NCBI GenBank assembly: GCA_023416515.1
Contig: JAEZHP010000059.1
Coordinates: forward strand, 23,646 to 87,645
DNA length: 64,000 bases
Reading direction: 5' to 3'
Origin: Pseudomonadota bacterium
GTDB taxonomy: Bacteria; Pseudomonadota; Alphaproteobacteria; Sphingomonadales; Sphingomonadaceae
Shown: positions 17,887-27,700 of the stretch, in pieces
Position numbering within the stretch: the first letter of the stretch is position 1
Layout: the number at the start of each line of letters is the position of its first letter
Notes under the pieces: generated by a model
Database searches by the model: none
What the model saw: the letters and a program-made list of their open reading frames with translations, nothing else
What the model was told of the DNA's origin: nothing
Program-made: the position numbers and the translations under genes

Positions 17887-18255
17887 GTGATCGCAGGCGT
17901 AAACAGGGATGGTCTCATTGACCGGCTGGCCATCGGCCTGTCCGGCCTTTGCTTCGTCCACTGCGTCGCCAGCGCGGTCGCCATCGCCGTGCTCGCCTCG
18001 GCAGGCACGTTCCTCCTCGATCCGATCTTCCACGAAGTCGGGATGAGCATTGCGCTGGTGCTCGGGGTGCTCGGCCTCGGCCGCGGAATTCTCAAGCACG
18101 GTTTCATGCTTCCCGCGTCGATCGGGGGCCTCGGCCTCGGCGTGATGGCGGGGTCTCTCTACATCGGCCACGAAAATGGCGGGACGCTCTACTCGGTCAT
18201 TGGCGTGCTGATCCTCGCTCTCGGCCACGACCTGAACCGGCGCGCGGTGCTCTGA
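17887..18255 (+). CDS. MerC-domain membrane protein
   Basis: This 122-residue inner-membrane protein has four TM segments and a Cys pair in LSGLCFVHC at the end of the first helix, the MerC-domain hallmark. MerC proteins move mercuric ions in mer operons, but chromosomal relatives beside a Zur gene, as here, are more likely in zinc or other metal handling. The GTG start at 17887 is preceded by AAGGA. A Fur-family gene follows 47 bp downstream and inverted half-sites lie in the promoter. Confidence 0.85.
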   Translation: MIAGVNRDGLIDRLAIGLSGLCFVHCVASAVAIAVLASAGTFLLDPIFHEVGMSIALVLGVLGLGRGILKHGFMLPASIGGLGLGVMAGSLYIGHENGGTLYSVIGVLILALGHDLNRRAVL

Positions 18256-18302
18256 CCCCTGCGGCGCTTGCCCGCGCCGTCCCCGCATCTTACATTCCCC
18301 GC

Positions 18303-18767
18303 ATGACTGCGCACGTCCATCACAGCCATCACGGCGACGCCCTCAACCAGGCCGCGCGCGACGCGATGGCGCGTTCCGGCGAGCAATGGACGACGATGCG
18401 CGAAGCCGTGTTCACCGCTCTCGCGAGCTTCGACCGCCCGGCGTCGGCCTATGACATTGCCGACAAGGTCTCGTCCGACCAGGGCCGCCGGGTCGCTGCC
18501 AACAGCGTCTATCGGATCCTCGACCTGTTCGTCGGCGCCAACCTCGCGCGCAAGGTCGAGAGTGCCAACGCCTATATCGCCAACGACCACCCCGATTGCC
18601 TTCACGACTGCATCTTCCTGATCTGCGACAGCTGCGGCCAGACCAAGCATATCGACGATGACCGCCTCTCCGGCGGGGTCCGCGCCGCGGCCAAGGCCGC
18701 CGGCTTCGCTCCCGAGCGCCCGGTCATCGAAGTCCGCGGCAAGTGCGGCGACTGCGAGGGGCAATAG
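18303..18767 (+). CDS. zur: Fur-family metalloregulator, probably Zur
   Basis: This 154-residue Fur-superfamily repressor has a His-rich N-terminus (AHVHHSHHGD), a wHTH (MREAVFTALASFDRPASAYDI, ANSVYRILDLFV), and two structural-zinc CxxC pairs, ICDSCG and GKCGDCEGQ at the C-terminus. The short form and the partner merC favour Zur over Fur, and regulation of zinc uptake is inferred. The ATG at 18303 is used; a long upstream open frame overlapping merC is a shadow. Confidence 0.82.
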   Translation: MTAHVHHSHHGDALNQAARDAMARSGEQWTTMREAVFTALASFDRPASAYDIADKVSSDQGRRVAANSVYRILDLFVGANLARKVESANAYIANDHPDCLHDCIFLICDSCGQTKHIDDDRLSGGVRAAAKAAGFAPERPVIEVRGKCGDCEGQ

Positions 18768-18894
18768 TTCCCGCCTAGGTGCGTCTGGGGCCGATTGCGG
18801 TGACGCGCGCAACCAACTGCTCAGCAGCTCCTCATGCTTTCCTCATGACTTCGCACAGCCGCGAGCCTATGGCGGGGCCGCAAAAGGACCTGAG

Positions 18895-20820
18895 ATGAGC
18901 GATCGCCCGAACACTCCGCTGCTCGACACAGTCGACACGCCCGCAGACCTCCGCAAGCTGAAGCCCGAACAGCTTCGCCAGCTGTCGGACGAGCTTCGCG
19001 CCGAGATGATCTCCGCGGTCGGAGTGACCGGCGGTCACCTCGGCTCGGGCCTCGGCGTGGTCGAGCTCACCGTCGGAATCCACTATGTGTTCGACACGCC
19101 GCGAGACCGTCTGATCTGGGACGTCGGCCACCAATGCTACCCGCACAAGATCATCACCGGCCGCCGCGACCGCATCCGTACGCTTCGGGCAGGAGGGGGG
19201 CTTAGCGGCTTCACCAAGCGCAGCGAGAGCGAATACGACCCGTTCGGCGCCGCCCACAGCTCCACGTCGATCTCGGCCGCGCTCGGCTTCGCCACCGCGA
19301 ACAAGCTCAAGGACGAGCCCGGTCGCGCCATCGCGGTGATCGGCGACGGCGCCATGTCGGCCGGGATGGCCTATGAGGCGATGAACAATGCGGAGGCCGC
19401 CGGCAACCGACTGATCGTCATCCTCAACGACAACGACATGTCGATCGCTCCGCCGGTGGGCGGCCTGTCGGCCTATCTCGCCCGGGTCGTCTCATCGAGC
19501 GAATATCTGGGCCTCAGGAGCATCGCCCGGAAGATCGTCCGGCGCATTTCCAGCCGACTGACCAGCGCCGCCTCCAAGGCCGAGGAATATGCCCGCGGGA
19601 TGGCCACCGGCGGAACGCTCTTCGAGGAACTGGGCTTCTACTATGTCGGCCCGATCGACGGCCACAATCTCGACCATCTGATCCCGGTGCTCGAGAATGT
19701 CCGCGACGCCCAGGAAGGGCCGATCCTCGTCCATGTCGTGACCAAGAAGGGCAAGGGCTACGCGCCCGCCGAGGCGGCGGCCGACAAATATCATGGCGTC
19801 CAGAAGTTCGACGTCATCACCGGCGCACAGGCCAAGGCGCCCCCGGGTCCGCCCGCCTACCAGAATGTGTTCGGCGAGACCCTGGCGAAGCTTGCCGCGA
19901 CCGACGAGCGGATCGTCGCGATTACGGCGGCGATGCCTTCCGGCACCGGGGTCGACAGGTTCGCCAAGGCGCATCCCGACCGATCCTTCGACGTCGGAAT
20001 CGCCGAGCAGCATGCGGTGACCTTCGCAGCGGGTCTCGCCGCGCAGGGAATGCGCCCGTTCTGCGCGATCTATTCGACCTTCCTTCAGCGCGCCTATGAT
20101 CAGGTCGTCCACGACGTCGCCATCCAGAACCTGCCGGTGCGCTTCGCGATCGACCGCGCCGGCCTGGTCGGCGCCGACGGCGCGACCCATGCCGGAAGCT
20201 TCGACGTGACCTATCTCGCGACGCTTCCGAACATGGTCGTGATGGCCGCCGCCGACGAGGCCGAGCTGGTCCACATGACCTACACCGCAGCGCTCCACGA
20301 CAGCGGGCCGATCGCTTTCCGCTACCCGCGCGGCAACGGGATCGGTGTTCCGCTCCCGGCGGTCCCGCAGCAGCTGGACATCGGCAAGGGGCGCGTGGTT
20401 CGCGAAGGCAAGAAGGTCGCGATCCTCTCCCTCGGCACGCGCTTGGCCGAGGCGTTGAAGGCCGCGGACACGCTCGACGCACGCGGCCTCTCGACGACGG
20501 TCGCGGACATGCGCTTCGCCAAGCCGCTCGACGAGGATTTGATCCGCCGCCTGCTGGCTACCCACGAGGTCGCGGTGACGATCGAGGAAGGTGCGATCGG
20601 CGGCCTCGGCGCCCATGTGCTCACGCTGGCGAGCGACGAGGGGCTCATCGACGGCGGTCTCAAGCTTCGAACCATGCGCCTGCCCGACGTCTTCCAGGAC
20701 CAAGACAAGCCCGAGAAGCAATATGACGACGCCGGCCTCAACGCCGAGCATATCGTCGACACCGTCCTTAAGGCGCTTCGTCACAACAGCGCCGGTGTTG
20801 TCGAGGGCGCCCGCGCCTAA
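18895..20820 (+). CDS. dxs: 1-deoxy-D-xylulose-5-phosphate synthase
   Basis: This thiamine-diphosphate enzyme condenses pyruvate with glyceraldehyde-3-phosphate to DXP, the first step of the MEP isoprenoid pathway and a source for thiamine and pyridoxal. The 641-residue protein has all expected parts: TPADLRKLKPEQLRQLSDELR at the start, the ThDP motif GDGAMSAGMAYEAMNNA, the middle domain SYPRGNG-like segment (RYPRGNG) and the glutamate region DVGIAEQHAVTFAAGLA. The ATG at 18895 gives the standard N-terminus; an upstream in-frame extension is not typical. It stands as a single gene. Confidence 0.97.
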   Translation: MSDRPNTPLLDTVDTPADLRKLKPEQLRQLSDELRAEMISAVGVTGGHLGSGLGVVELTVGIHYVFDTPRDRLIWDVGHQCYPHKIITGRRDRIRTLRAGGGLSGFTKRSESEYDPFGAAHSSTSISAALGFATANKLKDEPGRAIAVIGDGAMSAGMAYEAMNNAEAAGNRLIVILNDNDMSIAPPVGGLSAYLARVVSSSEYLGLRSIARKIVRRISSRLTSAASKAEEYARGMATGGTLFEELGFYYVGPIDGHNLDHLIPVLENVRDAQEGPILVHVVTKKGKGYAPAEAAADKYHGVQKFDVITGAQAKAPPGPPAYQNVFGETLAKLAATDERIVAITAAMPSGTGVDRFAKAHPDRSFDVGIAEQHAVTFAAGLAAQGMRPFCAIYSTFLQRAYDQVVHDVAIQNLPVRFAIDRAGLVGADGATHAGSFDVTYLATLPNMVVMAAADEAELVHMTYTAALHDSGPIAFRYPRGNGIGVPLPAVPQQLDIGKGRVVREGKKVAILSLGTRLAEALKAADTLDARGLSTTVADMRFAKPLDEDLIRRLLATHEVAVTIEEGAIGGLGAHVLTLASDEGLIDGGLKLRTMRLPDVFQDQDKPEKQYDDAGLNAEHIVDTVLKALRHNSAGVVEGARA

Positions 20821-20822
20821 CT

Positions 20823-20846
20823 AACTCAAGTCAAAGTCTTTGAGTT
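20823..20846 (+). terminator. Possible terminator of dxs
   Basis: AACTCAA and TTGAGTT form a 7-bp stem with a 10-base loop just after the dxs stop, followed after a few bases by GTTGTTTTTC. The stem is AT-rich for this genome and the T-run is offset, so this is only a fair candidate for an intrinsic terminator. Confidence 0.35.
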
Positions 20847-20914
20847 CGTAGTTGTTTTTCAGAGGCGTATAGTTCGCTTTGGTCGCGAGTCGTCGCGGCC
20901 GGAGGGGGTGCGCC

Positions 20915-22297
20915 ATGGAACCCGACACGATCAACTATATGGCTTATTATTGGCTGATGGTCGCGGCGAGCGCCGTGCTCGTCGCCGCATTGTTGTTCGT
21001 CCGTGTCAGGGTCCGACAGATGCGGCAGCGGACGGTCGATGAACTTCGCCTGATCTTCTTCGAGGGCGAACGCGTCTCGGTCGCCGCGTTCGACTATGTT
21101 CGCGCCAAATATGAGATGCCGACGAAGGCCGAGCGAGCCGCCAACGAGCAGCTCGCGAAGCCGGTGTCCACTTTGACCCTGCTTGGCTCGGCCATTCCCT
21201 ACATTATCATCTGCGCCGTCGGCTTCCTCATGCTTGGAATGCCATTCGATCAGCTGATGCGGGGCACATGGGACGTGCCGCTCGTCTATGACAGCCTGTT
21301 CTGGTCGCTCGCCGGCGAATCCCAGGGCAAAGCGCAGCTGCGCGAGTCCGCTGCGGTGTTCGGAGCCGCCTTTCTCGGCGGCTACCTGATGACGGGCCGA
21401 ATGCTTCTTCGGGCGGTGCAGAATTACGAGCTCAACCAGCTCACCTTCCTCCAGGCGGCGACCCAGCTGGTCTTCGGCATCGTCAGCGGGATGATGGTCT
21501 ATCACGTGCTCCGCAGCATGGGTCTCGCTTTCGTCACCTCACTCAACGACTCCACCGTCTTCCCCGCCTTCCTCCTGATCGCTTTCATCGGCGGTTACGT
21601 GCCGACCCTTGGCCTGACGGTGCTGGTCCAGCACCTCAGGATCAAGGTGTTCAAGACGGTTGACCGAAAGGCGCTCGAGGACGCCAAGGCGATCCCGCTC
21701 GAGGTTCTGGAGGGGGTCGATTACGATATCGCCCAGCGCCTCGAGCAATCCGGCATTTCCGACGTCCAGATCCTCGCGACCTCAAACCCGATCCTGCTCT
21801 ATGTCGAGACTCCGTTCGGGCTTTATTGCGCGTTCGACTGGGTGTTGCAGGCGCAGCTATGCGCTTCGGTCGGCTCCGACACGTTCGCGGCCCTGAAGCG
21901 CTACAACATCCGAACGTCGCTCGACCTCGAGCGGGCGGTCCTCGCCGACGACGCGCCCGACGAGTTCATCACTGTGCTCGCACCGATCATCTTTCCGGGC
22001 GCCGACCAGGCATCGCTGACGATCCCGGCCGTCAAGCATGGCGTGATGGTCATGCTCGACGATCTTCACATCCATCGCGTCCGCCTCCTGTGGCGCCACA
22101 TTTTTGCGCAGATCACCGGCGGGGAGCAGGCGCAGTGGCTTTATCGAAAGGACGCCTTGCTCGGCCCGGTGCCGGCCACGGCCCCCTTGACCGCGGTGGT
22201 GACCGACGCCCCCGACCCGCCGGTCATCGTCGCGATTACCGACCCGGCCGTTCCCCCCTCCGGCCACCGGCCGGCTGAGGAGAAGCTGAAGCGCTGA
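20915..22297 (+). CDS. Hypothetical polytopic membrane protein
   Basis: The 460-residue protein has one N-terminal TM helix (WLMVAASAVLVAALLFVRV), then further hydrophobic segments near 90-110, 150-165, 190-205 and 215-240. A soluble C-terminal domain of about 200 residues follows. That domain contains helical repeats resembling helix-hairpin-helix units (LEVLEGVDYDIAQRLEQSGI, followed by DVQILATSNPILLYVETPFG). The ATG at 20915 has a GGAGGGGG site; an upstream start is less likely. I do not recognise a named family and no catalytic motif is evident. Confidence 0.82.
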   Translation: MEPDTINYMAYYWLMVAASAVLVAALLFVRVRVRQMRQRTVDELRLIFFEGERVSVAAFDYVRAKYEMPTKAERAANEQLAKPVSTLTLLGSAIPYIIICAVGFLMLGMPFDQLMRGTWDVPLVYDSLFWSLAGESQGKAQLRESAAVFGAAFLGGYLMTGRMLLRAVQNYELNQLTFLQAATQLVFGIVSGMMVYHVLRSMGLAFVTSLNDSTVFPAFLLIAFIGGYVPTLGLTVLVQHLRIKVFKTVDRKALEDAKAIPLEVLEGVDYDIAQRLEQSGISDVQILATSNPILLYVETPFGLYCAFDWVLQAQLCASVGSDTFAALKRYNIRTSLDLERAVLADDAPDEFITVLAPIIFPGADQASLTIPAVKHGVMVMLDDLHIHRVRLLWRHIFAQITGGEQAQWLYRKDALLGPVPATAPLTAVVTDAPDPPVIVAITDPAVPPSGHRPAEEKLKR

Positions 22298-22300
22298 CCG

Positions 22301-22768
22301 TCAGCGCAGCGGCCCTGCCGCGACGTGGCGGACGTTGCTTCCGACCTGGTGAACGAAGTCGGCGTCATGGCCGTGAGGTTGGGGATGGCCGCCTTCACGC
22401 AGATAATGTTCGTCCAGGCTATTGATCAGCTTGTCGGCTTCCTCGCCCCCGGCGATCCGAAGCAGCGCGTCGATCTTGGCCTCCATGCGGTCGTCATTCT
22501 CCTTCGACGACGGCGAGCCGACGTAGAGGAAGTAGGCGAGGCCGACGACCTGCCACAGCAGCTGGAGGAACTCCGACTGCCAGTTCTCGAACGTGTCTCG
22601 GCCCATTTCCATGAGATAGTCGGAGACCTCGGGTGATTGCCCGTGCTGCACGCTGTCGCTGACGAAGGCCTTCCAGCCGAAATACCAGTGCAGGCCAAGC
22701 GACACCGCGAAGAACAGCAGGGTCAGCCAGGCATAGGCATATTTTCTCAAAATCCCGTGCCGCTTCAT
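22301..22768 (-). CDS. DUF6766-like small membrane protein
   Basis: This 155-residue protein has TM helices at about 9-29 (YAWLTLLFFAVSLGLHWYFG) and 67-84 (LLWQVVGLAYFLYVG). The sequence between them includes RDTFENWQSEFLQL, which I recall as the hallmark of the DUF6766 group. The C-terminus is a soluble His-rich tail. GAAAGGAG precedes the ATG. Function is unknown. It converges with the preceding membrane-protein gene. Confidence 0.75.
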   Translation of the reverse strand: MKRHGILRKYAYAWLTLLFFAVSLGLHWYFGWKAFVSDSVQHGQSPEVSDYLMEMGRDTFENWQSEFLQLLWQVVGLAYFLYVGSPSSKENDDRMEAKIDALLRIAGGEEADKLINSLDEHYLREGGHPQPHGHDADFVHQVGSNVRHVAAGPLR

Positions 22769-22851
22769 GCCGTTGTCTCCTTTCGGCGGCGAAACGGCGA
22801 GCCTTCATCTATGTTCCTTGCGAGCCCACGGCTGGTCGGGCAGGGGGCGTC

Positions 22852-23589
22852 ATGGCCAAGATGCGTGCCGATCAATTGCTGGTGGAGCGGGGCCTCGCCG
22901 AGAGCCGGGCGCGGGCGCAGGCGCTCATCCTTGCCGGCGCCGTCTTCTCTGGCGAGCGCAAGATCGACAAGGCGGGGCAGCCCTTGCCCGATGATGCCGC
23001 TCTGGAGGTGCGGGGCCGCGACCATCCCTGGGTGTCGCGCGGCGGCATCAAGCTGGCACATGGGCTGGATCATTTCGCATGGGACGTTGCGGGCGCGGTC
23101 GCGCTCGACGTCGGCAGCTCCACCGGCGGCTTCACCGACGTGTTGCTGAGCAAGGGCGCCGCGAAGGTCTATGCGGTCGACGTCGGCACTAACCAGCTCG
23201 CCTGGAAGCTGCGTCAGGATCCACGGGTGATCGTCCATGAACAGACCAATGCCCGTCATCTCACGCCGGACATCATCCCGGAACCAGTCGACATCGTCGT
23301 GTGCGACGCAAGCTTCATCGGCTTGGCGAAGGTGCTCGACAGGGCGCTCGATTTCGCTCGTCCCGGCGGCCGCCTCGTGGCGCTGGTCAAGCCGCAGTTC
23401 GAGGCCGAGCGTGGCGAGGTTGGGAAGGGCGGCGTAGTCCGCGACCCGGCCGTTCACGAGAGGGTCGTCGCCGCCGCCCGGAGCTGGGTCGAGAGTCGGG
23501 GGTGGCATGTCGAGGGCGTGACTCAGAGCCCGATCACGGGGCCCGAAGGGAATATCGAGTTCCTTCTCGGCGCCACCCGATCATCCTGA
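22852..23589 (+). CDS. tlyA: TlyA-family rRNA 2'-O-methyltransferase
   Basis: This predicted S-adenosylmethionine-dependent 2'-O-methyltransferase acts on ribosomal RNA. The 245-residue protein has an N-terminal S4 RNA-binding domain (about 4-65, MRADQLLVERGLAESRARAQ) and a Rossmann domain with SAM motif ALDVGSSTGGFTDVLL near 83-98. It ends in the conserved SPITGPEGNIEFLL. Homologs are called hemolysin A for historical reasons, but the methyltransferase role is well established in mycobacteria. Confidence 0.93.
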   Translation: MAKMRADQLLVERGLAESRARAQALILAGAVFSGERKIDKAGQPLPDDAALEVRGRDHPWVSRGGIKLAHGLDHFAWDVAGAVALDVGSSTGGFTDVLLSKGAAKVYAVDVGTNQLAWKLRQDPRVIVHEQTNARHLTPDIIPEPVDIVVCDASFIGLAKVLDRALDFARPGGRLVALVKPQFEAERGEVGKGGVVRDPAVHERVVAAARSWVESRGWHVEGVTQSPITGPEGNIEFLLGATRSS

Positions 23590-23694
23590 CACAAAAATGC
23601 GACAATTCTGCCGGTTGCGAATAGGGACGCTCCGGTTAAGGACGGTCGGAACATCCGGTGGGGGGCTCGACGTCGCCGGGTAAATGGAATTTGG

Positions 23695-24753
23695 ATGCGA
23701 ACCCCATCGTTCCTGATCATTGCCGCGCTTCTTGCGCTCACCGCTGCCTGCAACAATGCGGGCGGCGCGGGTAAGGCGAAGGGCGACCGTCCCGCGCCGG
23801 TGGTGCGGGTCGAGGCGGCCACTCCCGCCACGTTCACCGACGGAATCGAGGCGGTCGGCACCGCGGTCGCCAACGAACAGGTCGTTGTCGCGGCACCGGT
23901 AACCGAGCGCATCGTCCGCCTCAATTTCGACGACGGGGCCTTTGTTCAGCGCGGCCAGGTCCTGGCGGTCCTGCAGCAGGGCCAGGAAAGCGCGCAGCTC
24001 CGCGAGGTACAGGCCCGCCAGCGCGAGGCCCAGCAGCAGCTGCAGCGGATCGAGCAGCTCAAGGATCGCGGCTTTGCCACCAGGTCGGCCTACGACGCCC
24101 AGGTGGCCGCGGCAGCAGCGGCTCGCGCCCAGGCGCAGCAGATGCGGGAACAGATCGGCGACCGTGTCATCCGCGCGCCCTTCTCGGGATGGGTGTCGCT
24201 TCGCAACATCTCGGCGGGGGCGATCGTCAACCAGGGCACCGAGATCGCCACGATCAGCGACATTTCGACGATCAAGCTCGACTTCACCGTGCCCGAGACG
24301 ATGCTCGCCTCGCTCCGCACCGGTCTCCCCATCGAGGCGCGCTCCGCCGCTTATGGCGACCGGATCTTCCGCGGTACCATCGCAACGATCGACCCGGTGA
24401 TCGATCCGGTCAGCCGTGCCGTCCGGGTCCGCGCCCTGATCCGCAATCCGGACCGCGCGCTTCGGCCAGGAATGGCGATGGAAGTGCAAGTCGCAGCCGC
24501 CCAGCGAAACGGCCTTTCGGTGCCGGAGCTTGCGGTGGTCGGGGAGGGCGAGGCCCGCTTCGTCTTCGTTCTCGGCGAGGGCAACCGGGTGCATCGGACA
24601 GGGGTGCGCACCGGCGTTCGCCAGGGCGGCCGGGTCGAGATCCTAGAAGGTGTTCAGCCCGGCGCCCGAGTGGTGACCGAGGGCGTGGTCAAGGTGTCGG
24701 ACAATATGGTGGTGCGCCTCCCCGGCCAGGGCGGCGGTCGCCCGGCCCGCTGA
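23695..24753 (+). CDS. RND efflux periplasmic adaptor (lipoprotein)
   Basis: This is the membrane fusion protein of a tripartite RND pump. It is 352 residues long with a lipobox (LLALTAAC, Cys19). Lipoyl halves are visible (VVVAAPVTERIVRLNFDDG and IRAPFSGWVSLRNISAGAIV), flanking a Gln/Arg-rich hairpin. Beta-barrel and membrane-proximal domains include DPVSRAVRVRALIRNPDRALRPGM. It is separated by 4 bp from the RND permease gene. No outer-membrane factor is encoded here, so the pump probably uses one encoded elsewhere. Confidence 0.94.
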   Translation: MRTPSFLIIAALLALTAACNNAGGAGKAKGDRPAPVVRVEAATPATFTDGIEAVGTAVANEQVVVAAPVTERIVRLNFDDGAFVQRGQVLAVLQQGQESAQLREVQARQREAQQQLQRIEQLKDRGFATRSAYDAQVAAAAAARAQAQQMREQIGDRVIRAPFSGWVSLRNISAGAIVNQGTEIATISDISTIKLDFTVPETMLASLRTGLPIEARSAAYGDRIFRGTIATIDPVIDPVSRAVRVRALIRNPDRALRPGMAMEVQVAAAQRNGLSVPELAVVGEGEARFVFVLGEGNRVHRTGVRTGVRQGGRVEILEGVQPGARVVTEGVVKVSDNMVVRLPGQGGGRPAR

Positions 24754-24757
24754 CGGC

Positions 24758-27700
24758 ATGAGGATCTCCGACCTGTCGATCCGCCGCCCCGTCTTCGCGA
24801 CGGTGATGGCGCTCTTGATCGGAATCATCGGCCTCGTTGGCTTTCTCAGCCTGTCCGTCCGCGAATATCCCGACGTCGACCCGCCTGTCGTGTCCGTCCA
24901 GACCGCCTATATCGGCGCCGCAGCGAGCGTCATCGAAACCCGGATCACCCAGCAGATCGAGGAGCAGCTCGCGGGGATTGAGGGGTTGCAGACCATCACC
25001 TCGCGCTCCCGCGACGGCCAGAGCGACGTTACCCTGGAGTTCCAGCCGGGCCGCGATATCGAATCCGCCGCCAATGACGTCCGCGACCGCATCGGAAGCG
25101 TCGCCGACAATCTCCCCGACGAGGCGCTCGCTCCGGAGGTCCGCAAGGTGGATGCCGACGCTTCGCCGATCATGTTCCTGGTCATGTCGCGGCCGGGCTG
25201 GTCCCAGCTCGAGCTCAGCGACTATGTCGACCGCAACCTGCTCGACCGCTTCACCTCGATCGACGGGGTCGCCCGGGTGTTCATCGGCGGCGAGGCGCGG
25301 CCGGCGATGCGGGTGTGGATGAAGCCCGACCGGCTCGCCGCCTATCGCCTCACTCCGTCGGATGTCGAGAGCGCGCTGAGGAGCCAGAATGTCGAGCTCC
25401 CCGCCGGCCGCCTCGAATCGCAGCAGCAGAACACGACCCTTCGCGTCAACCGGCCGTTCCGGAGCGCCCAGGACTTCGCCCAGCTCGTCGTCGGCCGGGC
25501 GCCGAGCGGCTATCTCGTCCGCCTCGGCGACGTGGCGCGCGTCGAGCAGGGCCCGGAAAACCCGTACAGCTCGTTCCGTCTCAACGGCAATCCGGCGGTC
25601 GGCCTCGGAATCGTCCGGCAGTCGGGCGCCAACACGCTGGCCGTCGCCGATGCGGTCAAGGCCGAGGTCGAGGAGCTTCGAGCGTCGCTTCCGGAGGGGA
25701 TGCAGATCAGCGTCGGTTCCGACGAATCACTGTTCATCAGCCGGGCGATCGACGGCGTGTGGCAGACGCTCGCCGAGGCCGCGATCCTCGTCGTTCTCGT
25801 CATCTTCGTCTTCCTCGGCAGCTGGCGAGCGACGGTGATTCCGGCCGTCACGGTTCCGCTGTGCATCCTCGCCTCGTTCGCGGTCCTGTGGCTGTTCGGA
25901 TTCTCGATCAACCTCCTCACCTTGCTCGCGCTCGTGCTGTCGATCGGGATCGTCGTCGACGACGCCATCGTCGTTCTCGAGAACGTCTATCACCGAATCG
26001 AGCAGGGCGACCCGCCCCTCAAGGCGGCGTTCGAGGGTACGCGCGAGGTCGGCTTCGCGGTCCTCACCACGACGATCGTGATCTGCGCGGTGTTCGTGCC
26101 GATCATGTTCATCGCCGGCCAGACCGGCCTGCTGTTCCGCGAGCTCGCCGCAGCAATGATCGGCGCAGTCGCCTTCTCAGGCTTCTTTGCATTGAGCCTC
26201 ACTCCGATGCTCTGCTCCAAGCTGCTCAAGCACCAGGAGCGCAAAGGCTTCACGGCCTGGGTCGATCGCCGCTTCCGCTCGCTCGAGCAGCGTTACGCCA
26301 AAGCGCTGGACTGGACTCTTCGCCGCCCGCTGATCCCCGTGATCGCCACCATCGTCTTCGTGGTCGGCGCCGGCCTGCTGTTCACTCAGCTTCGGTCCGA
26401 GCTCGCCCCGACCGAGGACACTGGGGTCATGTCGCTTAGCGCCAGCGCTCCGGAGGGCACCGGCTTCGAGGAAATGAACCGCTACATGACCGAGGTCGAG
26501 CGCCAGCTCATGCCGCTGATCGGCGACGGCGCGGTGCGCTCGCTGATCGTTCGCGTCCCCGGCGGTTTCGGTACCAGCGACGACTTCAACAACGGCAACG
26601 CGACCATCTTCCTGGCGCCGTGGGAGGATCGCGACGTCAGCACCCAGGACGTCGCCGCCGAGGTCAATCGCCGTCTCGGCCAGGTCCCCGCGGTGCGTGG
26701 CAACGCGCAGCCGCGCTCGTCGCTGAGCCGCGGCCGGGGCCAGCCGATCAGCTTCGTCATCGCCGGCTCGACCTATGAGAGCCTCGCGATCGCCCGCGAC
26801 CGGATCATCGCCGCTGCCAACGAGAATCCCGGAATCATCAACCTCGACAGCGACTATAAGGAAACCAAGCCGCAGCTGCGCATCGACGTCGACACGATCC
26901 GCGCCGGCGATCTCGGAGTCTCGGTCCAGCAGGTCAGCGAGGCGCTTCAGAGCCTGCTCGGTTCGCGCCGAGTGTCGACCTACACCGATCGCGGCGAGGA
27001 ATATCGGGTCATCGTCCAGGCCGAGCGCTCAGCCCGCTCCACCCAGGCCAATCTCGCCAACATCTATGTGCGAAGCAGCCAGGGCCAGCTCGTTCCGTTG
27101 TCGAACCTCGTCCGCGTGACCGAGAGCGCCGGCGCGCGGGATCTCGGCCGATTCAACAAGCTGAGGGCGATCACCCTCTCCGGCGCGCTCGCTCCCGGCT
27201 ATTCGCTCGGCGAGGCGCTCGACTTCCTCGAGCAGGCTGCAGACCAGTCCGAGGAGGTCACCGCGGTCGGCTATCGCGGCGAGAGCCAGGCGTTCCGCGA
27301 GAGCGGAGGGTCCGTCTATCTCGTCTTCCTGCTCACCATCGTCATCGTCTATTTGCTGCTCGCGGCCCAGTTCGAGAGCTTCGTCCATCCGGCGGTGATC
27401 ATCATGACGGTTCCTCTGGCCATTGCCGGCGGAGTCATCGGCCTCGTGGTGATGGGGCAGACGATGAACCTCTACAGCCAGGTTGGGCTGGTCATGCTCG
27501 TCGGACTCGCGGCCAAGAACGGAATCCTGATCGTCGAGTTCGCCAATCAGCTTCGCGACCGCGGCCGCGACATCGGCGAGGCGATCCGGGAAGCCTCGGA
27601 GCGCCGTCTGCGGCCGATTCTTATGACCTCGATCGCTATCGTCGCGGGTGCGGTCCCGCTGATGATTGCGCACGGCGCCGGCGCGGGCGCCCGTTCGGCG

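Noticed and set aside
16375..18288. 637-codon minus-strand frame spanning cutA and ctaA
   Set aside because: Only its last 117 codons (CutA) are coding; the rest is an out-of-frame read of ctaA.
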